This document shows positions 8,337-17,396 of a DNA stretch of 64,000 nt, one piece after another. The translations under genes were made by a program, and so were the position numbers. Source of the stretch: JACKAL01 sp964400355 (GTDB taxonomy: Bacteria; Bdellovibrionota; Bdellovibrionia; Bdellovibrionales; JAGQZY01); the NCBI GenBank assembly GCA_964400355.1, contig CAYNTO010000007.1:1-64000 (forward strand). The letters are read 5' to 3'. Under the pieces are notes generated by a model. That model saw only the letters and a program-made list of their open reading frames with translations. It did no database searches and was not told the DNA's origin. How positions within the stretch are numbered: the stretch's first letter is position 1; the number at the start of each line of letters is the position of its first letter.

Positions 8337-9026
8337 TTAGTTTCGATAAGCGATGGTCATGCCTTCAGATGTGGGTACAATGCAACTGGTAAACTGATTG
8401 TCCGAAAAGATCTCGCGATTGAAGGTGCGCATCGCCTCGGTGAGTTTGGGATCCACACCCGTATCTCCAGCATCTGCAAAGACGCTTTTTTTCATAAACG
8501 TATTGTCGCCGATAATAAGACCTCCCATATTCACATGCTCGCGCGCATAGCGCAGATACTCTGGATAGGCCTTTTTGTTGGCATCGATAAAGATAAGATC
8601 AAACGATTTGTCCTTGAGTTCATCGGCCAATATCATCTGGGCGTCTCCGCACAACAGTGTGCAACGCTTGTCGGTCACATTGGCAACAGCCTTTAAATAG
8701 TGAGCTGGGTTTTTTTCTAAGGTGATCAAGGTGCCATCGGCGGGAAGGTTTTTTAGGAACCAATGAGCGGAATACCCGTACTGCGTTCCGATTTCGAGAA
8801 TCGAACGCACTCGAAAAGCCTTTACAAGAAATGCTAAAATCGTGCCCTCGGTCACTCCTATATTGATCCCGTACATGTCATCGGCTTTAAGCTGATCCTC
8901 AATATCACCAAAAATCGGAGGAAGTGGCGCCTGAAGCACCTGTACATAGTGACTGATAGGATCAAAATTTTCTCTCATATAGGGGCTTTTAACATCCATC
9001 CGCGTCCGTGAAAAGCCCTTTTCCAT
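8337..9026 (-). CDS. Class I SAM-dependent O-methyltransferase (COMT/CCoAOMT family)
   Basis: A 229-residue methyltransferase of the O-methyltransferase 3 family. Motif I LEIGTQYGYSAHWF (about 77-90) binds S-adenosylmethionine. DLIFIDANKKAYPEYL provides the metal-binding Asp and the usual Lys, and IIGDN supplies the second metal-ligand pair (Asp-Asn). These enzymes methylate catechol-type hydroxyls with a divalent metal. The substrate here is unknown. The ATG at 9026 is used, but Met10 or Met17 are alternatives because the first residues are not conserved. It is a single gene, divergent from the deacetylase-like gene across 139 bp. Confidence 0.9.
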   Translation of the reverse strand: MEKGFSRTRMDVKSPYMRENFDPISHYVQVLQAPLPPIFGDIEDQLKADDMYGINIGVTEGTILAFLVKAFRVRSILEIGTQYGYSAHWFLKNLPADGTLITLEKNPAHYLKAVANVTDKRCTLLCGDAQMILADELKDKSFDLIFIDANKKAYPEYLRYAREHVNMGGLIIGDNTFMKKSVFADAGDTGVDPKLTEAMRTFNREIFSDNQFTSCIVPTSEGMTIAYRN

Positions 9027-9165
9027 TTACATTTTTCACTGTCCCGTCAGGTCCATTTTGTCATTTCCTCATTACTCAAAATCGCTCCTACGAGGGCATC
9101 CCTCGCCGTGTTACTCCAAGCACAATCAACTCAAGATGGTTTTTCCATCGTCGAAAGGAACTATT

Positions 9166-10302
9166 ATGTTTCAGTCATTAAGTGCTCTTGTTTTGGCTTT
9201 CGCTACCGTAAGTTTTATAAGCTCTTTAGCTTTTGCCAAAGTGGATCGCCCCCAGCAGTTCGTGCTTCTCGCCTTTGACGGTTCTAAGAACGTCAATTTC
9301 TGGAAGGAATCTCGCCAGTTCGCCGCGGACGCCGATGTCAAATTCACGTATTTCGCCAACGCCGTGTACTTTCTGCCAGACGCGATGAAAACCAATTATA
9401 TTGAGCCCAAGAACGGAGCAGGTAAAAGCGCCATTGGATTTGGCGGCAAAAAAGCCGACATAGCAATTCGCCTGGAGCAAATGCAGCTTGCCATGGAAGA
9501 AGGCCACGAACTCGCGTCGCACGCCAATGGGCATTACGATGGTTCCTCTTACACCCGTAAAATGTGGAACAGCGAATTCACTCAGTTCACAAGCCTGTTC
9601 ACTGATGCTTGGAAAAATTCCGGTGTTCAAGCACAACAACCAAACTGGTGGTCTGATTATTTCGCCACCGAAGTTATCGGTTTCCGCGCGCCGCAACTGG
9701 GCGTGGGTGAAGGCCTTTGGGGCGCGCTACAAGATCACAACTTTTTATACGACACGAGCCGCGTGGACAAAATGGGTTACTGGCCCCGCAAATTAAACGG
9801 CGTGTGGAATTTTCCCCTGGCTGGATTGCCAATCGCCGGCACTACTAAAAAAACGCTGAGCATGGATTACAACTTTTATGTGTCTCAATCCAAAGGTGTA
9901 GACGGACCGGAGTCGAAGTTTGCAGAATACGAAGAGCAAATGTACAAGTCCTACATGGGCTATTTTAATAATAATTACTACGGAAACCGCGCGCCCATTC
10001 ACATCGGCCATCACTTCTCCAAATGGAATGGTGGCGCTTACTGGAATGCCATGAAGCGTTTCACTGAGTCTGTGTGTACACAACCGGAAGTGGTTTGCGG
10101 TACATACAAGGATCTATTGGCATTTATGGTGGCGAACGAAAAGAACATCGATGCGTATCAGAAAGCGGATTTTACGAAGCTTGCGAATCCAAACGGCGGG
10201 AGCCAGAATTTGTCGAGTGTTGTGAAGGAGCTTACGGATGCGGAGTTGCTGGAGTTGAGCAATTCAGTGGGTAATCACTTCAATGCGCATGAGGGCGAGT
10301 AG
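9166..10302 (+). CDS. Exported NodB-like polysaccharide deacetylase family protein, atypical motif 1
   Basis: A 378-residue exported protein. The ATG at 9166 has AAAGGA upstream and starts a signal peptide ending SLAFAKV (about residue 24). The mature part resembles chitin-deacetylase-like NodB folds: motif 1 appears as LLAFDGS (usual form TFDD), motif 2 as SHANGHYDG (the H-x3-H zinc pair), and motif 3 as GFRAPQLG. The second Asp of motif 1, a metal ligand in the family, is Gly, so either the metal site differs or activity is lost. Enzymes of this fold remove acetyl groups from peptidoglycan, chitin or other GlcNAc polymers outside the cytoplasm. A second, canonical deacetylase lies at 35312-36757. 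Confidence 0.78.
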   Translation: MFQSLSALVLAFATVSFISSLAFAKVDRPQQFVLLAFDGSKNVNFWKESRQFAADADVKFTYFANAVYFLPDAMKTNYIEPKNGAGKSAIGFGGKKADIAIRLEQMQLAMEEGHELASHANGHYDGSSYTRKMWNSEFTQFTSLFTDAWKNSGVQAQQPNWWSDYFATEVIGFRAPQLGVGEGLWGALQDHNFLYDTSRVDKMGYWPRKLNGVWNFPLAGLPIAGTTKKTLSMDYNFYVSQSKGVDGPESKFAEYEEQMYKSYMGYFNNNYYGNRAPIHIGHHFSKWNGGAYWNAMKRFTESVCTQPEVVCGTYKDLLAFMVANEKNIDAYQKADFTKLANPNGGSQNLSSVVKELTDAELLELSNSVGNHFNAHEGE

Positions 10303-10480
10303 TGCTTCCGGAACGGAAGCAGCAATTCTTAAGACTCTCTCACACTCTGATAAATAGAATGAGATAGGAACCGGCTCATAGGAAAGCAACAGCGTTGACG
10401 AAAATTATCGCTTTTACTTTCTTTTGCGAGAGTCCTCGCTTGTTTCTTAGGAATTTGCTTTGAGGAAATTTTTAAATTCT

Positions 10481-10497
10481 AGGCACCTGCGGTGCCT
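10481..10497 (-). terminator. Probable terminator of the response regulator gene
   Basis: Perfect AGGCACC / GGTGCCT stem with a TGC loop, 5 nt beyond the response regulator stop. Read on the minus strand it is followed by an A/T-rich tract without a long pure T-run, so it is only moderately convincing. A second small hairpin, GCTTCCG-GAA-CGGAAGC at 10304-10320, follows the deacetylase stop on the plus strand without a T-tract. The rest of 10303-10502 shows no gene. Confidence 0.55.
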
Positions 10498-10502
10498 AAT
10501 AC

Positions 10503-10997
10503 TCACTTTACGTCGAGGAGCTTATTTACTACCCCTTTGATGTGTTCCACATCGAAGGGTTTTTTGATGTATTCGTCAGCGCCAAGGTTCAGACCCTTTT
10601 GCACGTCGAAATCGCTGGTTTTTCCTGAGACAAAAATGAGCGGCAATTCTTTAAGCTCCTCATGCTCTTTCATGAGTTTTGCAAGTTCATAGCCGTTGAT
10701 CCACGGCAAACCCACATCGAGGATGATCAGATCAATAGGGGTATCATCGAGCACCGTAGTGAGCTGTGTTCCGTCGGCAGCGGTCTTCACTTTAAAGCCT
10801 TCATTTTCGAAAATGCGCTTCATTGCCGCGCGCATGGTCTCATCGTCTTCGACGATCAATAGGCATTTGCTCTCTTTGGTATTTTTGAGTTTACGAAATT
10901 CCTCGAGGCTAACAACGCTTTCTTTGGTGAGGCGTTCTTTAGTTAGCTTTTCGATTTTGTTTACTAATGCTTGGGTGTCTAAGGATTTTTTTGCCAC
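10503..10997 (-). CDS. Single-domain response regulator with N-terminal helical extension
   Basis: 164 residues. Residues about 44-164 form a CheY-like receiver: acidic pair in IVEDDE (50-53), phospho-acceptor Asp94 in IILDVGLP, Ser124 in FVSG, and Lys146 in YIKKPF. The first 40 residues are charged and helical (KIEKLTKERLTKESV) and are not part of the receiver; they may dimerise or bind a partner. There is no output domain, so it likely acts by protein contact. No kinase is adjacent; the hybrid kinases at 14373-20798 are the nearest candidates but the link is only proximity. Confidence 0.9.
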   Translation of the reverse strand: MAKKSLDTQALVNKIEKLTKERLTKESVVSLEEFRKLKNTKESKCLLIVEDDETMRAAMKRIFENEGFKVKTAADGTQLTTVLDDTPIDLIILDVGLPWINGYELAKLMKEHEELKELPLIFVSGKTSDFDVQKGLNLGADEYIKKPFDVEHIKGVVNKLLDVK

Positions 10998-11012
10998 GAA
11001 AAGCAGTATACC

Positions 11013-11942
11013 TTAGAGGCCCTGTTGTTCCAACCATCTCTCGCAATCGATAGCGGCCATACATCCAGTACCGGCAGCCGTAATCGCTTGTCTGTACACG
11101 TGATCCGCCACATCTCCCGCTGCAAATACGCCCTCGACCGAAGTATAGGTGCTGTCGGCTTTGGTCTTTAAGTAGCCTGTTTCATCCATATCGAGTACGC
11201 CCTGGAACAGTTTGGTGTTGGGTTGGTGGCCGATGGCGATAAACACACCGTCGACCTTCTTGGTGTGCATCTCGCCGGTGAGCAAATTTTTAATGTCGAT
11301 GGTCTGCACAGATTTATCGCCCGCAATGTGCGTGATCTCAGAGTTCCACATGACAGAAATTTTTGGATGCTTCATGGCCTTTTCTGCCATGATTTTTGAA
11401 GCACGGAACGAATCGCGTCGGTGAATAATGGTCACGTGGCTCGCAAAGCGCGTGAGAAATGTGGCCTCTTCCATTGCCGTATCTCCACCACCGACGATCA
11501 CCACTTCTTGATTTTTAAAAAAAGCACCGTCACAGGTTGCGCATGCGGAAACTCCGCGACCTAGGAATTTGCGCTCTGATTCCAGCCCCAGGTACTTGGC
11601 GCTGGCGCCAGTAGAAATAATTACTGCATGTGATTGGTACATATCATCGCCCACCCACACTTTGAACGGACGGGTTTTAAAATCCACCTTAGTTACGTTG
11701 CTGGCGAGAAAGCGCGTGCCGAAGCGCTCGGCTTGTTTTTTAATATTCACCATGAGGTCAGGGCCCATAATGCCCTCGGGCTCACCGGGCCAGTTTTCCA
11801 CGTCGGTTGTGGTCATGAGCTGCCCGCCCACTTCTTCGCCCTCGATCATAAACGGCTTCAGGAGTGCACGCGATGTGTAGATCGCCGAAGTCAAACCAGC
11901 GGGACCAGAACCAATAATAATAACCTTTTCAACTTCAGCCAT
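11013..11942 (-). CDS. trxB: Thioredoxin-disulfide reductase
   Basis: FAD-dependent, NADPH-driven reductase of thioredoxin in the cytoplasm. Shown by the FAD loop IIGSGPAGLTSA near the N-terminus, the redox-active CATCDG pair, the NADPH loop VVGGGDTAMEEA, and the C-terminal FAAGDVADHVYRQAITAAGTG. Length (309 residues) is standard. The ATG at 11942 is preferred over the GTG two codons upstream (11948) because AAGGAG lies 5 nt before it. It is a single gene, 38 bp from the SDR gene on the same strand. Confidence 0.97.
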   Translation of the reverse strand: MAEVEKVIIIGSGPAGLTSAIYTSRALLKPFMIEGEEVGGQLMTTTDVENWPGEPEGIMGPDLMVNIKKQAERFGTRFLASNVTKVDFKTRPFKVWVGDDMYQSHAVIISTGASAKYLGLESERKFLGRGVSACATCDGAFFKNQEVVIVGGGDTAMEEATFLTRFASHVTIIHRRDSFRASKIMAEKAMKHPKISVMWNSEITHIAGDKSVQTIDIKNLLTGEMHTKKVDGVFIAIGHQPNTKLFQGVLDMDETGYLKTKADSTYTSVEGVFAAGDVADHVYRQAITAAGTGCMAAIDCERWLEQQGL

Positions 11943-11980
11943 AACCACTCCTTAAAGAAGAGGAGTTAATCACACTTCAC

Positions 11981-12646
11981 CTAGGGCGTATAGATTTTGT
12001 GCCAAGCAGCCTTTGGAGTTTGCGCCCATTGCACAAAGGCACGCGCCACGTCCGCGGGGTCTGACACAGGTTTGCCGGTTTTTTCGGCTGCATTTGCAGG
12101 CAGCATATCGGTGCCCATATAGCCGGGGCTAAACAGGCGAATATCCTTGTTTTCGCCCTCTAAAACCACAGAGCTGATCAGCCCCATGAGACCATGTTTC
12201 GCAGCACAGTAGCTCGCAGCGTTCTTATCGGAAGCACTTTCCGCTATGGCCGAGCCAATTACAATAAACTGTTGGCACGAGGCCAAATTGAGAGCGCCGT
12301 GGAGCACCTTCATAGGAGCAAGCAAACTCACCGATAGGCTCCAGCTATGATCCTTCCAGGCTTTTCTGGAGAATGGTCCGTAAGGACCGCCGCCGGCAAC
12401 GTAGAAAATATGTGTGGGCTGTTCTTCTTGGAGAGTTTTTAAAAGTCCATTCACGCCACTCTCTTGCGACATATCCCAGTGAAAGGTTTCGGTAATAATG
12501 GCAGGTTTATCCGCGGCGGGAATTTTTGTGCGCGATGAAATTTGCAGTGCGTCCTGCGGACATACGCGCTTCCACTCCTCGGCAATCTTTTTGCCAAGCC
12601 CGCGCCGGCCACCAATGATGAATACTTTGCTTCCTGGGCTTTCCAT
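11981..12646 (-). CDS. SDR family oxidoreductase
   Basis: 221-residue short-chain dehydrogenase. The cofactor loop is IIGGRRGLGKKIA near the N-terminus, with a Ser in VIGSAIAES and the catalytic YCAAK. The GGRRGLG form with Arg pairs and the short length place it among divergent SDRs, probably NADP-linked. Substrate unknown. Its start lies only 17 bp from the divergent ferredoxin gene, so each promoter must lie inside the other coding region or one start is annotated too far upstream. Confidence 0.85.
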   Translation of the reverse strand: MESPGSKVFIIGGRRGLGKKIAEEWKRVCPQDALQISSRTKIPAADKPAIITETFHWDMSQESGVNGLLKTLQEEQPTHIFYVAGGGPYGPFSRKAWKDHSWSLSVSLLAPMKVLHGALNLASCQQFIVIGSAIAESASDKNAASYCAAKHGLMGLISSVVLEGENKDIRLFSPGYMGTDMLPANAAEKTGKPVSDPADVARAFVQWAQTPKAAWHKIYTP

Positions 12647-12663
12647 CGCTTACAATTCTTAGC

Positions 12664-12942
12664 ATGCGGATTGAGCTCCCCCAACTGAATAAAAGTATCG
12701 AAGCAAAAAAAGAGGACTCTCTCTTTAAAAATCTCAAGGATGCCGAAGTCCCCATTGCTTCCTCTTGTAAAGGCGATGGCGTGTGCGGGAAATGCGTGGT
12801 CCGCCTTGAAAAAGGTTCACTGCCTCCCGCAAATGCGCTGGAACTGGCTCTCCAAAAAAAATACGCTCTCGATCCAGATCAACGCATCAGTTGCCAGTGC
12901 CTCATCACTGAGGATATTGCCATTTCCACAAGCTATTGGTGA
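12664..12942 (+). CDS. 2Fe-2S plant-type ferredoxin
   Basis: 92-residue electron carrier. The cluster cysteines follow the plant/vertebrate pattern: Cys35, Cys41 and Cys44 in SCKGDGVCGKC, then Cys77 (RISCQC, with an extra Cys79). The beta-grasp fold is consistent with the RLEKGSLPP and LDPDQRISCQ segments. A redox partner is not evident; the adjacent divergent SDR could be one but nothing proves it. No clear Shine-Dalgarno is visible before the ATG. Confidence 0.9.
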   Translation: MRIELPQLNKSIEAKKEDSLFKNLKDAEVPIASSCKGDGVCGKCVVRLEKGSLPPANALELALQKKYALDPDQRISCQCLITEDIAISTSYW

Positions 12943-13007
12943 AATCTCACGTTTTCTTAAAATAGTGGCCTAGTCCTTGCGATATGGCCTCCCATTAGGA
13001 GGTCACA

Positions 13008-14372
13008 ATGACTATAACTCACAGAAACACCCTTTTAGCCGCCGCAATCCTCGGATTCGGACTCGTATCCTGCTCCAAAGAAACCGAAATCCGATACCAA
13101 CAAGATAAATACGAACCGCGTGATATCCTCGTAAAAAAAGACGACACTACGGTGAGTGCGCTGGAGCGCCTCTCCAACGTGGACCTTTCCCACCGCCTAG
13201 AAATCAACACCGCAGACACTCCCGCCGCTCAACGAATTAAAACACTCGAAATCTCCGCGCAATGCCGTCTGAAATCTTCTGATAGCACTTACACATTAGA
13301 GACAAAATGGGTCGAACCGAAGTCGATCGACTTGATGGCCATTCTTCCTATAGATGTTTTGCTACTTAAAAAAAGTGAGAATATCGTGTGTGAACTCAAC
13401 TACACGACGACCAATATGCACAATTCGAGCAACCTGAGCCAAATTCAGCAAATTGAGGTGAGTAACTTAGAAACATTCACCAATCTCGGTGGCGGGCACC
13501 CTCTTGCCGTACCTGATGTCGCTTGGTCCTCACTCCAAGCCGGTGTCACTGTTCCTCTGGAAAATGCCGTTTCCACCATCGCCTGCGACGATTTTATTTA
13601 CACATCAGGAAAACTGGGTGCTGGCGCCACGGTAGATCAGCTTTTAGATCCGTCAGTTTATAAAAGCGGAAAGACACGATCCTCAAAGCAGAGTTGTCGC
13701 GCAATTTTTAAAAACCGTGATGCGGTAGCTGTCACACCCGTGTTCCGCTTGAATTTACCCGTAGCGCCACTCTCCTACACGTTTCAGTTTTCGAAACGCA
13801 CGCACGGCAATGCCACAGTGGATTCCAATCACAGTGTTGTATATTCAATCACAAATCCGAACGATTATCCCGTTGCTATTAAAGCAGATGTGGACGGTAG
13901 ACTCTTTAAATTGCGTACGATCATGTGGACAGCAGGTAATTATTACCCCAGCGAAACTATTACTCGCAGTATACGTTGGATATTCAATGGGAGCGAACTA
14001 CCACTGAGCTCACAAACAGAATTCATGATCCCTGCAAAATCTGTCGGATATTTAGAAGGTCGATTCAATGGAAGAATAGATTGTTTGCCCACTGCAAAAA
14101 TTCACTTTATCGGCAGCCAAAGTGATCTTAACGCAGACGTTTCGTTCAGCTACACAGACGCAAACCTTCAACTGCAACAGTTCACCCCGCCTTATACCGG
14201 CTATGTTCAAAACTCGCCATCGCTAATGAGATACTGGGATATTCCTGAACAAACGCTATCTCATCACAATACAAATTTGAGTGGAGTCATTCACTGGGTG
14301 CGCTGGGGATCTCAATTTGCGATGGCCACCACACCTGCAGAATATGGATTGAATTGCATTCAGGTACAGTAA
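13008..14372 (+). CDS. Lipoprotein of unknown function
   Basis: I do not recognise a family. The start is well supported by TAGGAGGT about 8 nt before the ATG. The N-terminus is a lipoprotein signal (hydrophobic stretch, then LVSC with the modified Cys at about 22). The mature part of some 430 residues is rich in Ser, Thr and Asn and beta-prone, with several paired cysteines, suggesting an envelope-anchored protein with beta-sandwich domains. Its stop abuts the stop of the convergent hybrid kinase gene with no spacer. Confidence 0.8.
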   Translation: MTITHRNTLLAAAILGFGLVSCSKETEIRYQQDKYEPRDILVKKDDTTVSALERLSNVDLSHRLEINTADTPAAQRIKTLEISAQCRLKSSDSTYTLETKWVEPKSIDLMAILPIDVLLLKKSENIVCELNYTTTNMHNSSNLSQIQQIEVSNLETFTNLGGGHPLAVPDVAWSSLQAGVTVPLENAVSTIACDDFIYTSGKLGAGATVDQLLDPSVYKSGKTRSSKQSCRAIFKNRDAVAVTPVFRLNLPVAPLSYTFQFSKRTHGNATVDSNHSVVYSITNPNDYPVAIKADVDGRLFKLRTIMWTAGNYYPSETITRSIRWIFNGSELPLSSQTEFMIPAKSVGYLEGRFNGRIDCLPTAKIHFIGSQSDLNADVSFSYTDANLQLQQFTPPYTGYVQNSPSLMRYWDIPEQTLSHHNTNLSGVIHWVRWGSQFAMATTPAEYGLNCIQVQ

Positions 14373-15992
14373 TTAATTTTGTAGATCTTGCGGTTTGCCT
14401 TCGCCGAGGTAATCGCCCAAACAGCGTAACAGCTTCTCACGGTTGAGAGGCTTCGTGAGTACGAAGTTACATCCGGAGGCCAAACATTTCTCGCGCTCCG
14501 GTACAGACGCATGGGCGGTGACCGCAATGATGGGCGTTTCGCGATCAAAAGCGCGAATCGTCCGAGTGGTCGTGTGCCCATCCATTTTTGGCATTTGAAT
14601 ATCCATTAAGATCAGGTCAAACATCGCTTTGCTGTCCTGGATCACTTGCAACGCCTCAGTACCGCTTTGCACCAGTGTGAGCTCCGCCTGTGTGGCTCGC
14701 AGATAGAGCTGTATAATCACTAAATTCTCGGGATAATCATCAACGATAAGAATCTTTTTGCCCTTGAATGTGGGGCCGTTCTTGGCGCTTACCGGAACCG
14801 GTGGAGCCGGAGCCTGGGTGGTGCCCACGTCTTGTGTACGCCGCAGACGTAAAGTGATCTCAAACAGACTGCCCGCTTCGGGGCTCGAACGCACGAGGCG
14901 CACGTCTCCGTCCATGGCCTGAGCCAAACTCTTTGAAATCATCAAACCAAGGCCTGAGCCTCCAAACTGGCGTCGCGTGGACGTGTCGGCTTGTGTGAAT
15001 GCGGCAAATAACTTGAGCTGATGTTCCGGCGAAATACCAATTCCAGCGTCTTGCACCATAACTCGGACCACGTCTCGAGTGGGATCGAGTTCGTCTTTTT
15101 TACAATCGATGTTCACTACAACATCGCCCTGTTGTGTGAACTTTATGGCGTTGCCAATAATATTCAGTAACACTTGTTTTATACGCGTGGGATCGGATTG
15201 ATAGTTCCTATCGCACACGGGACTGATTTCGAACCTGAGTCCGATTCCCTTTTCTTCGGCCTTGGGTATTAGAGTGGCGCGCACTTCGTTGATCAACGGT
15301 GCAAACGCCAGAGGTGCAGCATCGATGTCCACCTTGGAGGTTTCTATACGAGCTATATCCAAGATATCGTCAATAAGGCGGAGCAAGAGGTCGCCGTTTT
15401 TTTTGATCATGTTGATCATTTCGACGCGCTCACTCTCATGAAACTTGTCACTGGCGATCATCTCCGCAAAGCCCATTACCGCCGCTAACGGAGTGCGAAT
15501 TTCGTGTGACATATTAGCGAGAAACTGACTTTTCGCAACGTTGGCTGCATCCGCTTGGCGGCGCAATTGATCGAGCTCCTGAACCTGCGATTCGAGGAGG
15601 CGCTTTTGTTTGTCGAGCTCCACAAACACGCGGACCTTTGAACGCACAATGGTAGGAACGAGTGGCTTAAATAATAAATCGACCGCACCGGCCTCATAAC
15701 CTTCGAATAAAACAAACTGATCCTGTTGCTGAGCGGTTACAAAAATAATCGGTAAGTTTTTATGACGTTTGACCCCACGAATAAGTCGCGCCAATTCGAA
15801 GCCATCGATTTCGGGCATCTGAACATCGAGTAATGCCAGTGAAAAATCGTGGTAGGTAAGAATATCCAACGCTTCCTGAGCGTTGAGCGCCGTATAGATT
15901 TCATAATCGTTGGATTCAATCAACTTAGATAGAGCCAGAATATTCTCTTTATGATCGTCGACGATCAATATTTTACTTTTCAGAGACTTCAT
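14373..15992 (-). CDS. Hybrid histidine kinase, REC-HisKA-HATPase-REC
   Basis: 539-residue soluble kinase. N-terminal receiver (about 6-125) with phospho-acceptor Asp56 in LLDVQMP and Lys109 in LFKP; a short coiled coil (126-152); HisKA with His163 in NMSHEIRTPL; HATPase_c with NIIGNAIKF (N box), DAGIGI and GGSGLGL; a Pro/Ala linker; and a C-terminal receiver with Asp464 in LMDIQMP. The ATG at 15992 is preferred: GAGG precedes it and it overlaps the end of cheB by 20 nt. It is the last gene of the operon kinase-cheR-cheB-kinase, so its N-terminal receiver may accept phosphate from, or report to, the upstream kinase. Confidence 0.93.
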   Translation of the reverse strand: MKSLKSKILIVDDHKENILALSKLIESNDYEIYTALNAQEALDILTYHDFSLALLDVQMPEIDGFELARLIRGVKRHKNLPIIFVTAQQQDQFVLFEGYEAGAVDLLFKPLVPTIVRSKVRVFVELDKQKRLLESQVQELDQLRRQADAANVAKSQFLANMSHEIRTPLAAVMGFAEMIASDKFHESERVEMINMIKKNGDLLLRLIDDILDIARIETSKVDIDAAPLAFAPLINEVRATLIPKAEEKGIGLRFEISPVCDRNYQSDPTRIKQVLLNIIGNAIKFTQQGDVVVNIDCKKDELDPTRDVVRVMVQDAGIGISPEHQLKLFAAFTQADTSTRRQFGGSGLGLMISKSLAQAMDGDVRLVRSSPEAGSLFEITLRLRRTQDVGTTQAPAPPVPVSAKNGPTFKGKKILIVDDYPENLVIIQLYLRATQAELTLVQSGTEALQVIQDSKAMFDLILMDIQMPKMDGHTTTRTIRAFDRETPIIAVTAHASVPEREKCLASGCNFVLTKPLNREKLLRCLGDYLGEGKPQDLQN

Positions 15993-16554
15993 GCTTATCC
16001 TCAAATACAGAAAGTGCTTTTGCTATCTCTACGATATTGAGCACACCATCTGGTTTAAACAAATCCAAAGCGGCCATAGGCATCGTTGGCGCCTCGGCCT
16101 CCTGGGGGCTTTGTACGTATGTGCGGCCACGAGCGGCCTTTATAGCCTTTAGCCCAAGAGCCCCATCGCCACTGGCGCCGGTCATCAAAACTCCGCACGC
16201 CTCATTTTCAAAGATGTGGGCTGCGGACTCAAATGTCACGTCAATTGAGGGTCTTGAGTAATGTACCGGTGAATCCTGGGTTAAAGCCATGGTACTTTTG
16301 TCTTCGAACAATACATGATAATCCGGTGGAGCAAAATAAATCGCGCCAGGATGAAGCTCAGTCTTATCATGAACTTCGTGGAGTGGACCTTTGTAATGCT
16401 GCCCAAACACCATCTCCAAATTCATTTGTGTCTCTTTATGAAGGTGGAGCACAACGACGATCGGCACTTTCAAAGGAGCCGTCAGATTCTTAAAGAGGTT
16501 CTGCAAAGCAGAAATCCCACCAGCCGATGTGCCAATAACTATTACCCTTGTCAT
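15973..16554 (-). CDS. cheB: CheB-type protein-glutamate methylesterase, catalytic domain only
   Basis: 193 residues covering only the methylesterase domain; the receiver domain that normally regulates CheB is missing. The catalytic triad is visible: Ser10 in GTSAGG, His37 (or His39) in VVVLHLHK, and Asp130 in MTGASGDGALG. It would demethylate or deamidate receptor glutamates made by CheR. The start overlaps the cheR stop as ATGA. No chemoreceptor gene lies in the window, so the methylated partner may be a kinase of this operon or a distant receptor. Confidence 0.93.
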   Translation of the reverse strand: MTRVIVIGTSAGGISALQNLFKNLTAPLKVPIVVVLHLHKETQMNLEMVFGQHYKGPLHEVHDKTELHPGAIYFAPPDYHVLFEDKSTMALTQDSPVHYSRPSIDVTFESAAHIFENEACGVLMTGASGDGALGLKAIKAARGRTYVQSPQEAEAPTMPMAALDLFKPDGVLNIVEIAKALSVFEDKHEVSEK

Positions 16555-17396
16555 TGCGCTCTCATCTTTCCAGAAAAGTTTGTCTTTACTTGATAGATGT
16601 TATTTTTTGAATTCACCACATCGTAGTGCTGATACACACTCGAAAGGCGCAAGGATTCTTTACTACCAATCCCCAAAAATCCCTTATAAACCAAACTCCG
16701 CGTAAACAATTCAAATGCGCGATCCTGAAGCGAACGATTAAAATAAATCAAAACGTTGCGGCACAAAATAAGATGCATGTCTGCGATGATATCGTCCATG
16801 GCCAAATTGTGTTCGAGAAATATCATTTGTTTTAAAACATCTGGATTAAATTTTACGAACCCATACTCGGCCGTGTAGTAGTCCGATGGACTCGCCACCT
16901 GAGAAACTTTGTTATAGTTCTTAATAAACTGCTGAATTCCCTGGGGACTGTAAATGGCTTTTTGCGCCGAAGCCAGCACCAACGGGTTGATGTCACTCAC
17001 ATACAAAGTCGTTTTGTGATAGAGATTCGCCTCCATGAGAAGAATGGCCATGCTCACGGCCTCCTCTCCCGTGCTTGAACCGGCGATCCAAATATTTATA
17101 CTCGGATAGGTGGCCATCACTGAAAATACTTGCTCTTTAAGAGCCAAGAAAAATTCGGGATCGCGAAAAAATTCTGTCGTGTTGATGGTGAGCGACGGAA
17201 GAATTTTCCGAAAATTATCTTCGGAATCTAACAAGTTTCTAAGCACCGGAAGCAATGAGGACTGATTGTTCTCCCGCAACACTGCCGAGAGACGGCGATC
17301 GAGTGCGGCCGACGAATACTGCCGAAAATCATACCCGTATTTGAGTAGAATTCCCTCTAAAAATAAATGGCGTTCCACCGGATCGACACGAACCAT
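16551..17396 (-). CDS. cheR: CheR-type protein-glutamate O-methyltransferase
   Basis: 281-residue SAM-dependent methyltransferase with an N-terminal helical CheR-N domain (about 1-75) and a catalytic domain. Family blocks are NTTEFFRDPEFF, the SAM loop GSSTGEEAVSMA, and LILCRNVLIYF. No C-terminal TPR or pentapeptide-binding tail is present. The ATG follows the stop of the upstream 1133-residue kinase directly (TAAATG), and its own stop overlaps the cheB start, so expression is tightly coupled. CheR and CheB here sit between two hybrid kinases instead of with CheA/CheW. Confidence 0.94.
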   Translation of the reverse strand: MVRVDPVERHLFLEGILLKYGYDFRQYSSAALDRRLSAVLRENNQSSLLPVLRNLLDSEDNFRKILPSLTINTTEFFRDPEFFLALKEQVFSVMATYPSINIWIAGSSTGEEAVSMAILLMEANLYHKTTLYVSDINPLVLASAQKAIYSPQGIQQFIKNYNKVSQVASPSDYYTAEYGFVKFNPDVLKQMIFLEHNLAMDDIIADMHLILCRNVLIYFNRSLQDRAFELFTRSLVYKGFLGIGSKESLRLSSVYQHYDVVNSKNNIYQVKTNFSGKMRAQ

